In this document: piece after piece, positions 56,771 through 64,000 of the stretch
Numbering within the stretch: position 1 is the stretch's first letter
How the letters are laid out: every line of letters begins with the position of its first letter
From: Clostridia bacterium
GTDB lineage: Bacteria > Bacillota > Clostridia > Christensenellales > UBA3700
Assembly (NCBI GenBank): GCA_029061605.1
Contig: JAIDRT010000053.1
Location: forward strand, 1-64,000
Direction of reading: 5' to 3'
Length of the DNA stretch: 64,000 bases
Made by a program: the position numbers and the translations under genes
The notes under the pieces: generated by a model
Databases searched by the model: none
Told to the model about the DNA's origin: nothing
The model's input: only the letters and a program-made list of their open reading frames with translations

Positions 56771-57919
56771 ATGGAAACTATTCAAAAAAACAAAATTTAC
56801 GAAGAGCAATTTTTACTGTTGGCATTTATATCCATAGTCACTTTTAAGATAGTTATGTTGCCGCAGTATCTCGTCTCAACAGCGTCAAACAACAGTTATA
56901 TGGTGATGTTTTTTATGGTAGCGATAGAAGTAATGATGCTTACCGTCGTATACGGCATTGCCAAAAACGGCTCTATTCTTGAGCAAGACATACCCAAATG
57001 GCTCAAGGGTGCGCTGGCAATATTGGTATTCGTATCGTCTATCATAAAATGTACGGTGCGCGGGAGCGAAGGTATTGCGTATATATCCACTTCGCTTTAC
57101 GCCAACGTCAGTTGGGCATTTATCACGCTTGCCTTGGTGATGGCTTGTATCTATATCGCCCAAAAAGGCGGAAAGGTTTTGGCAAGATCTGCGCAGATAT
57201 TCTTTTGGATAATCGCATTTGCAGTTGCGTTCTTTATGATATTTTCCCAAATAAATCTTGATCCGCTCAACCTTAAGCCTTTCAAAATTTCAGGCGACTT
57301 GGCTATTGCCGGCGATAAATATTTGATGTGGTTTGGCGACTTTACTCCACTGCTGTTCGTCACAGTCGTGCCGTCAAAAAACCACGGCAAAAAACGCCTT
57401 GCAATATGGACTGCGCTGGCAGTCTTGTGCGTCTTCCTATTTACCGTAGGACTGCTGCTCATATTCATCTGCACTTTTGGTAACGCAGGCGAATTGATGG
57501 GCAACGCCTTTCTCAACGTTTCCTCTCTCAATAAGATATTCTTTATGATAGGCTCTGCCGACTTGCCTACTGTGTTGAGTTGGCTCGTGATGTATATCGT
57601 CAAGTTTTCGCTTCTGCTCTATGCAATGACGAGTTGCGCCAAATTCTTCTTTGGAGACAAAGTCATAGTCTCGCTGATTTGCGGAGCAATCGTCTACTGC
57701 ATAATATGCTTTGGCATAGGCAATCTAAACACCAACTATACTCTCGCCACAAGTTGGCTGAGATACCTTATGGTTTCCATTGAATTTGCAGTGGTAGTAG
57801 CGGCGTATATCGCAATGCGCGTAAGCCAAAGTAAAAAACAAAAACAACAAAATACTCAGTCGGAAAACTTGGCTCAGCCAAGCGCAACTCAAGCCGATAA
57901 AGCGCAAGGAGAGATATGA
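56771..57919 (+). CDS. GerAB/ArcD-like spore germination permease (B subunit)
   Basis: ~10 hydrophobic helices; between GerA and GerC homologues. Confidence 0.88.
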   Translation: METIQKNKIYEEQFLLLAFISIVTFKIVMLPQYLVSTASNNSYMVMFFMVAIEVMMLTVVYGIAKNGSILEQDIPKWLKGALAILVFVSSIIKCTVRGSEGIAYISTSLYANVSWAFITLALVMACIYIAQKGGKVLARSAQIFFWIIAFAVAFFMIFSQINLDPLNLKPFKISGDLAIAGDKYLMWFGDFTPLLFVTVVPSKNHGKKRLAIWTALAVLCVFLFTVGLLLIFICTFGNAGELMGNAFLNVSSLNKIFFMIGSADLPTVLSWLVMYIVKFSLLLYAMTSCAKFFFGDKVIVSLICGAIVYCIICFGIGNLNTNYTLATSWLRYLMVSIEFAVVVAAYIAMRVSQSKKQKQQNTQSENLAQPSATQADKAQGEI

Positions 57920-58971
57920 AAAAACCTAAGATTGTCAATAAAAAATGGCTGGTAATAGTTATCATAATAGTATTTCTCGTGGTCTTCTCTCTCTTGGAAG
58001 AACAAAAGAACGTAAGCGCAAGATCTATAGTGCTTGCTATGTCGATAGACCTAATAGACGACGAATACGAAGTGGGTATTCAATTGCTGAGAACAGACCT
58101 AAAGGACAAGCAAGAATTTATCACTTACTCAACCACTGGGGCGCACTTGACGGAAATATTGGAAAAACTCTCTCACGATTCGGGAGGCTCCGTATCTCTT
58201 TGTCACACTATGGTGCTTATCCTTGGTCAAGACTTGTTGACAAAAGATCAGGACAGAGCAATGAGATTCTTTATCGAGAACGAAGAGTTGTGCAACAATA
58301 CTATGATCGTGGCAAGCAAAGATTCCCCAATGGAAGCGCTCTCCGTAAAACTCTCCAACGGACAGGGCGGCGGCTATTATCTTGGCGGAATGTTGCGTAA
58401 TATAGTGACTGATCTTGGCGTAATACCCATTACCATAAAAGACTATATCAAGAATAGATACCGCATAGGAAATTGCGTATATCTCCCCTGCGTTAGCGTA
58501 GAAAAAACCGGCGAAACGACTTTTCTAAGTGTGAAAGAAAGTTTTATTACAGACGGATACAACTACTCCATACTTTCAGAAAGCGCAACTAAGGGATTGA
58601 GCCTAACCCTCAACAAACTCAAAAGCGGCGAATTGTCATACAACCTCGACAACAAAATGGGGCAAGTAGATATAGTCAAGTCAAGCGCTGACATAAAGGT
58701 CGAAAAAGACACGGCAAATATCAAAATCAAAGCCAAACTCAACGACAGAGCATACGTGCCTGAAAATATCGACGAAGAAAGAAGCGTGGAAGAATTGCAA
58801 AAAAACATCAAGGCTTATGTTGAAGAATGTTTTACCGCCTGCCAAGAAAAAGGACTTGATATATTCTATCTTGGACAACACGCATACGCGCAAGGCAAAG
58901 ACTTCTATCAACAAAATGACTTCCTTGAGAATATGAAATTGAAAATCGAGGTAAACATCACTATGAAATAG
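57916..58971 (+). CDS. Ger(x)C family spore germination protein (C subunit)
   Basis: VLAMSIDLIDDEYEVGIQLL; Ger(x)C C-terminal domain; overlaps GerB stop. No lipobox cysteine. Confidence 0.87.
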   Translation: MKKPKIVNKKWLVIVIIIVFLVVFSLLEEQKNVSARSIVLAMSIDLIDDEYEVGIQLLRTDLKDKQEFITYSTTGAHLTEILEKLSHDSGGSVSLCHTMVLILGQDLLTKDQDRAMRFFIENEELCNNTMIVASKDSPMEALSVKLSNGQGGGYYLGGMLRNIVTDLGVIPITIKDYIKNRYRIGNCVYLPCVSVEKTGETTFLSVKESFITDGYNYSILSESATKGLSLTLNKLKSGELSYNLDNKMGQVDIVKSSADIKVEKDTANIKIKAKLNDRAYVPENIDEERSVEELQKNIKAYVEECFTACQEKGLDIFYLGQHAYAQGKDFYQQNDFLENMKLKIEVNITMK

Positions 58972-59096
58972 TGGTTCGGCTCAAAGAGAGGCTAGGTAAA
59001 TCTAAAATGCATCTTTTCTGCCCATCTCTCTTTTCTCCGAACTAAAGCAAAACGCTAAAAAAATACGCACTTTAAATTTTGATAATATCCTTAACT

Positions 59097-59129
59097 AAAA
59101 TAAGTGGACACTTAGGTCCGCTTATTTTA
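59097..59129. terminator. Intrinsic terminator
   Basis: AAAATAAGTGGAC / GTCCGCTTATTTT stem with T-rich arm between convergent genes. Confidence 0.7.
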
Positions 59130-59196
59130 ATGCCTCTGATTATACTGCAAGCAATATAACTTTACTGCAGGCAAAACATAACTTCAATAATTAGTG

Positions 59197-60201
59197 CTAA
59201 ACTATTGACCCGTCCTCTTCCCCTCTGACCATCTGCATAAGGTATTTTTTTGCCTCTACGTACATACCTTGCGACTCGGCGGATTTATAAAACAGATGAA
59301 AACAGTGCAATCCTGGAAAAGAGCCGCAATAAGTGACGTAGGCTTTGCCAAGTTCGTCAAGTTTTTTTATCAACGCCAAGTGATGTTTGCCAACGAATAT
59401 ATCATTCTTTCCGTATGAAATAAAAACTTTTTTGGGAAAATCTCCATCAATCCAAGGTATCGTATAGAGCATATCTTTATATTCATACTCGTCTATAAGT
59501 TCCAATTCCTTGCCGGTCATATCTTGGATAATATCAACAGCCATAGGATTTTTATAAAAGTCGTCAAAATCAAATGCACCGCAGTTGAGAATCGCGCCTT
59601 TGATTTTAAATCCGATAGGCTCAACTCCTAATCTTGCAAGAAATTCTTTGTTGTGAAGTACTGCGCTCACTTGACAGGCGATCTGTCCGCCCGCAGAATC
59701 CCCCATAATGAACACGTTGTCAAGATCAAGTTTGTACTCTTGAGCGTTGTTTTCAAGCCAGCGAAGAGCCAAAAATATATGTCTGAGCGACTGATGAAAT
59801 CTATACTTTGGACTCAATCCGTAATTGAGATTTATCACACAAGTCCCCATATCGGCAAATATCCTGCCTTGAGCAACTCTCCACCTCTTGTCCCCTGTGA
59901 CCCAACCGCCGCCGTGCACGTTGACGATAACAGGCAATTTGACGTCGGCTACCAATTCTGGCATAAATAAATCTAAATTGCATATATCTGCCTCGGCAGG
60001 ACAGTATACAACGTCTGTGATCTCGTGGATCTTATTACTGCTCTTATAGTTGTTTGTAATAAAACTTTTGACGTTGTCGTCAATGTCAAAAACGAGTTTG
60101 GCAAGTTTGGACGTGCTTATCTTTATCTTCTTTTGCTTTTGCTTCGCCTGCCTATGCTCTTTGCGTTCTTCTTTGTGTTGTTCTCTCTCTTCTTTTGACA
60201 T
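59197..60201 (-). CDS. Alpha/beta hydrolase (esterase/lipase, HSL-like)
   Basis: VIVNVHGGGWVTGDKRW; VFIMGDSAGGQIACQVSA. Confidence 0.9.
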   Translation of the reverse strand: MSKEEREQHKEERKEHRQAKQKQKKIKISTSKLAKLVFDIDDNVKSFITNNYKSSNKIHEITDVVYCPAEADICNLDLFMPELVADVKLPVIVNVHGGGWVTGDKRWRVAQGRIFADMGTCVINLNYGLSPKYRFHQSLRHIFLALRWLENNAQEYKLDLDNVFIMGDSAGGQIACQVSAVLHNKEFLARLGVEPIGFKIKGAILNCGAFDFDDFYKNPMAVDIIQDMTGKELELIDEYEYKDMLYTIPWIDGDFPKKVFISYGKNDIFVGKHHLALIKKLDELGKAYVTYCGSFPGLHCFHLFYKSAESQGMYVEAKKYLMQMVRGEEDGSIV

Positions 60202-60220
60202 TTTCTACCTCAAATACCTA

Positions 60221-61387
60221 CTAAATATTGTCTTTTAGCGACTGTCTGTCTACCAAAACTCCGCCAAGCAAAGTCGCGGATATAGATAGATCGTCGTTGA
60301 GTATATTGACATCGCCAAGTTTCCCGACCGCTATATCTCCTAGATCGTCTCTCTTCAGCAATCTGGCAGGAGTCTTCGTGCACATATCTATACAGTCTTC
60401 AAGCGGTATTCCTATTCCATACAGATTAGCAACCATTTTTCCCACAGGCGTGACGGATCCGGCGTATGTGTTGAGATCAGGCAATATAGCCACGCCGTCG
60501 TCTATTCTTATTTTCTGCGCGCTCTGTCCGCTGCCAAGATAATAATCCCCCTTTGGCATACCCGATACGCTCAACGAGTCGGATACTAGGCAAATGCCCT
60601 CTGCGCCTTTGAGTTTGTAGATCATTTTGAAAAGCGTATTTGGTACGTGCCTGTCGTCTGCAATAACTTCAGCGACAATTCTGTCGTCAATGAGCCCTAC
60701 TTCCGTCAGTCCAAGATGCTTTTTGGGAGTAATTCGCCTTGACGGACGCGACGTGCAATTATACATATGTGTTACGCTATTGGCTCCTCTATCGGCGCAC
60801 GCGTAAATCTCGTCGTCAATACTGTCATCGTGTCCCATAGATACCTGAATACCTCTTTTGGTCGCCTCAGCGCAAAATTCCTGAGCGCCGTCTAGATTGG
60901 GCGCCAACGTAACTCTTTTGACCATATCAATATTCTTCCAAACAAACGAACCGTCTTTGCTTGGCGGTATGAGCAATTGCGGCGGATGCGCGCCCGCGCT
61001 CTTTTGCGCAAGATAAGGCCCCTCAAGATGTACTCCCAATATTCTCGAATACTTATTGTCATACTTTCTGATATTGTCGACGGCTTTGTCTATATCTTCT
61101 GGCGAAGCAGTCATAGTCGTAGGCACAAAGGACGTAGATCCTGTATAAAGATGGTATCGGCAAATCATATCTATAGCCTCTTTGCTGGCGTCCATACAAT
61201 CCTTACCCCAGCCGCCGTGCGTATGAATATCTATATAACCCGCAACGCATCTCTTTCCCTTGGCGTCTATCACTTCGCCTTTTATTTCATCTCCTATGGA
61301 GACTATGACGCCGTCTTCTATCACGACATTGGCATCTATAAATTTGCCTTGACTATACACATTTGCATTCTTTACGGTAACAGTCAT
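60221..61387 (-). CDS. nagA: N-acetylglucosamine-6-phosphate deacetylase
   Basis: CVAGYIDIHTHGGWGKDCMDA; HLEGPYLAQKSAGAHPP; VTHMYNCTSRPSRR. Confidence 0.95.
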   Translation of the reverse strand: MTVTVKNANVYSQGKFIDANVVIEDGVIVSIGDEIKGEVIDAKGKRCVAGYIDIHTHGGWGKDCMDASKEAIDMICRYHLYTGSTSFVPTTMTASPEDIDKAVDNIRKYDNKYSRILGVHLEGPYLAQKSAGAHPPQLLIPPSKDGSFVWKNIDMVKRVTLAPNLDGAQEFCAEATKRGIQVSMGHDDSIDDEIYACADRGANSVTHMYNCTSRPSRRITPKKHLGLTEVGLIDDRIVAEVIADDRHVPNTLFKMIYKLKGAEGICLVSDSLSVSGMPKGDYYLGSGQSAQKIRIDDGVAILPDLNTYAGSVTPVGKMVANLYGIGIPLEDCIDMCTKTPARLLKRDDLGDIAVGKLGDVNILNDDLSISATLLGGVLVDRQSLKDNI

Positions 61388-61715
61388 TTTTTGTCATCTC
61401 CTACAAAATCTTAACCAAGCGTAATTTTATCAAGCCGTTTAGCGTAGGCTGAAATATCGCCAAGTCGCTTTTCGCTGATATTTTAATTATATTGCTTTTA
61501 AATATTTATGTCAATATTTTGGCAAATTATTAGTTTTGAAGAATATTTTGCCGTCAGCACGGCAAGAGAATTTAAGAAATCTAAAATTATTAACCAAGTG
61601 AAATAATAATATCCCCAAATTGACGAGAATATTTAAATAAAAATGAAAATCCCTCTTTACAAAACGAAAATAATATAATATAATAAAAAAGTACAAAAAA
61701 ATAAAGAGGTGAATT

Positions 61716-63197
61716 ATGAAATCTTTCAAATCAAAAAAGTCCAAAGCGCTTTTGACTTGCTTGGCAGTAATTCTTATTGTCAGCATTCTTTGCGTAACTT
61801 TGGCAGGCTGTAAAAAACCTCTGGCAGGCGAAACTCCTCTTGGCGTTTACTTTGTAGGCGACTTCCAAAAGGACGTGACTCCAGAGAAACTTGCAGAGAT
61901 CACAAAATCTGGCGAAGAAATAGTCAGCATTGAAAAGGCTTTGGAAGCGGCTGAAATTAATTACAATAGCGACCCCGCTGCCGCTGCTGCTGCTATCTAT
62001 GCCGTTGCAGTCACCAACTACAATAACGTGACGCAAACCGGTTATTACGTTCTTACTGACGCTTTGGTAAACGCAAGAGAGACAAACGTCGGATCTGCAG
62101 AAGTAGGCATAAGAAGTACTTATTCTTCTTTTACTGGTAAAAACGGCAGTTTCTCTCAAACAGTTTCAGGCGTAACTAAACTTGAAGGTCTTGGTTCTTT
62201 TGTTGAGAGCCTCAGATCAAACTTTGGTTACAATATCCAAAGTTTTAACAACTCTACGTTTGCCGCAAACAGACGCGGATCTAACGGCGGCGCTCAATTC
62301 CCTTCTGAATCCGACGACGCAAACGTATACAAGTATATTCTTGGAGCATACAACGATGATTTGTCAAGCACCAATAAAGGCAAAAGCGTAAGTATCGTTG
62401 CTGCAAACAAAGCATCAGACGAAAAGCCTATGCCAGAGTATGAACAGGCTGAAGGAGCAAAATATCCTGATAATTCCACCCTTGCAGGAAAGAATCTTCC
62501 TGAATTCAATAAGAACAGAAAGGCTTGGGAGCCTCTCAATAGAATCCCAACTAGAATCTGGGACGGTGATAATATCGTAGAAAATCACGCTGTCGTAGAA
62601 GGCACGAGATACAGTTACGGAACTTACGGCGCAGGCTTTGCGGTATATGATTTTAGCAGACCTGAATACCTTTCCAATGACACAAAAGTAACGTATAATG
62701 CAGAACTTGATTTGTGGACGGTTGAAGTTGCTGTTAAGTCGGATTTCGTACAGCAGGCTTGTGAATTTGCAGCAGGCGATCTAGTAAAAGACACCAAAGA
62801 TTACATAGGTCTTAAAAATGCCGCTTATACCGAGATCTCTTGTAGATTTGAAGTTTACGGTGACGGACTTATCAAATCAATGCAAAAAAGAGACGTATTG
62901 AACTCTAATGAAAAGTGTCCTTTGACTGTTGCCGGAGGTATACTTGGAGACTGTAAAGGCGGCGGAACTTCTTCCAATACCGCTACAATGGCATTCAGTT
63001 ATTCCGACAGTGATACTGATGCAAATAGATTGGCTGCGCTTTATTGGCCAGAACTTGGAGCAGAAAAAATATTCAAGGACGCTAAGGCAGATACCAACTT
63101 CAAACTTGACTTGTCAAGTTACGATAACTTCAGCGACTATAAACCTGTCGTAAACGATTTATTGCAATCTTTCAAAAACTTGTTTGAGAAAAAATAA
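61716..63197 (+). CDS. Lipoprotein of unknown function (493 aa)
   Basis: Signal peptide with lipobox TLAGCKKP; RBS AGAGGTG upstream; no recognised domain. Confidence 0.8.
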   Translation: MKSFKSKKSKALLTCLAVILIVSILCVTLAGCKKPLAGETPLGVYFVGDFQKDVTPEKLAEITKSGEEIVSIEKALEAAEINYNSDPAAAAAAIYAVAVTNYNNVTQTGYYVLTDALVNARETNVGSAEVGIRSTYSSFTGKNGSFSQTVSGVTKLEGLGSFVESLRSNFGYNIQSFNNSTFAANRRGSNGGAQFPSESDDANVYKYILGAYNDDLSSTNKGKSVSIVAANKASDEKPMPEYEQAEGAKYPDNSTLAGKNLPEFNKNRKAWEPLNRIPTRIWDGDNIVENHAVVEGTRYSYGTYGAGFAVYDFSRPEYLSNDTKVTYNAELDLWTVEVAVKSDFVQQACEFAAGDLVKDTKDYIGLKNAAYTEISCRFEVYGDGLIKSMQKRDVLNSNEKCPLTVAGGILGDCKGGGTSSNTATMAFSYSDSDTDANRLAALYWPELGAEKIFKDAKADTNFKLDLSSYDNFSDYKPVVNDLLQSFKNLFEKK

Positions 63198-63211
63198 TCG
63201 AACTGCAACTA

Positions 63212-63237
63212 AGTACACACGGGCAACCGTGTGTACT
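63212..63237. other. Hairpin AGTACACACGG-GCAA-CCGTGTGTACT
   Basis: 11-bp perfect stem with GCAA tetraloop, ~15 nt after a stop codon. Confidence 0.75.
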
Positions 63238-63252
63238 CATTGCAAAGAAAAT

Positions 63253-63301
63253 AAAGATTTTTACGCGGCAACTTCCCCAACCTTGCTCCGTAAAAATCTT
63301 T
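63253..63301. terminator. Second hairpin AAAGATTTTTACG...CGTAAAAATCTTT, probable terminator/attenuator
   Basis: 13-bp perfect complementary arms, 35 nt before the next start codon. Confidence 0.65.
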
Positions 63302-63335
63302 ATTTAAATAACAATATAAAAATATAAAGGTAAGT

Positions 63336-64000
63336 ATGGTAAAATACGACATAGCAAAAAAATTTAACCTTTCTGGCGAAATTGATAGCATTACGCCGTA
63401 TGGAGAAGGACATATCAACGATACTTTTCTTGTCACAATCAAGAACTCTTCCGCGCAATACATATTGCAAAGACTTAATACGAAGATTTTTTCAAACTAC
63501 CGCGGTTTGATGGACAACATTCAAAAAGTAACGTCAGTATTGTACAACATAGTGCAATCGCAAGGCGGAGACGTTGACAGAGAATGTATGAGACTTATTC
63601 CCACTCTAGATGGAAAGTCATATTATACAAGCGGCAGTGACTGCTGGAGAGTGTATCTATTTGTCAAAGATACGGTAGTGTATCAAGTAATTGACTCCCC
63701 TGACGTATTTGAAAATACTGGCGAAGCATTTGGAAAATTCATCGCAAGGCTTGACGGATTTGATGCCAACACGCTTTGCGAAGTCATACCAAACTTCCAT
63801 AATACTGTTGATAGATACAACAAATTCTTGACGGCAATAGAACAAAATAAAAGCAACAGAGCGCAGTTTGTTAAAGAAGAAATTGATTTTGTCAAGAAGA
63901 GAGCCGACAAACTTTCTGTGATAGTAGACGCTCTCAACAGCAAGCAAATTCCATTGCGCGTAACTCACAATGACACCAAGATAAACAACGTGCTTATTGA
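63336..64000 (+). CDS. Phosphotransferase (APH/NahK-like, N-acetylhexosamine 1-kinase type), 3' end off window
   Basis: ATG 63336 with AAAGG RBS; YGEGHINDTFLVTI, YILQRLNTKIF, PLRVTHNDTKINNVLI (catalytic HND..N). Not in the ORF track because it runs off the right edge. Confidence 0.88.
   Translation, partial: MVKYDIAKKFNLSGEIDSITPYGEGHINDTFLVTIKNSSAQYILQRLNTKIFSNYRGLMDNIQKVTSVLYNIVQSQGGDVDRECMRLIPTLDGKSYYTSGSDCWRVYLFVKDTVVYQVIDSPDVFENTGEAFGKFIARLDGFDANTLCEVIPNFHNTVDRYNKFLTAIEQNKSNRAQFVKEEIDFVKKRADKLSVIVDALNSKQIPLRVTHNDTKINNVLI

Noticed and set aside
1-64000. CRISPR arrays, rRNA, tRNA, transposases or integrases
   Set aside because: None recognised on reading either strand; no regularly spaced direct repeats seen.

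Overview
This is an AT-rich bacterial chromosomal window. A spore-germination GerA/B/C operon suggests a spore-forming Firmicutes relative. About 1-20.0 kb is a dense candidate anti-phage island with four parts. (i) A minus-strand modification/helicase operon: SNF2-like helicase, DUF4391-like protein, GHKL ATPase with a STAS-like N-terminus, Type III-like N6-adenine methyltransferase, and a zinc-ribbon ORF that runs off the left edge and is absent from the ORF track. (ii) A 1489-aa STAND/NACHT ATPase with an N-terminal PD-(D/E)XK (Cap4/DUF4297-like) nuclease domain, resembling Avs proteins. (iii) A reverse transcriptase-nitrilase protein resembling DRT type 1/UG1. It is split into two ORFs by a perfect 11-bp tandem duplication, and removing one copy restores a single ~1037-aa RT. 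(iv) A 1617-aa exonuclease-RecQ-UvrD fusion immediately upstream in the same transcription unit as the RT. A ~790-bp gap to the right of the island (19987-20773) contains a strong operon promoter, an 11-bp inverted repeat ~280 nt long and a plus-strand terminator, so it could encode an ncRNA. From ~20.8 kb onward the window is mostly housekeeping or envelope genes: MacB-like ABC transporter, dTDP-rhamnose/cell-surface polysaccharide locus, GH20, zinc-ribbon membrane proteins, metallophosphoesterase-PQQ fusion, thioredoxin, rubrerythrin, polar amino-acid ABC transporter, YerC, GH2 mannosidase, ger operon, nagA and a NahK-like kinase running off the right edge. The amino-acid transporter's binding protein appears circularly permuted, and its ATPase has a large insertion. 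No tRNA, rRNA, CRISPR array or transposase was recognised. All family calls come from motif reading; no database search was run.
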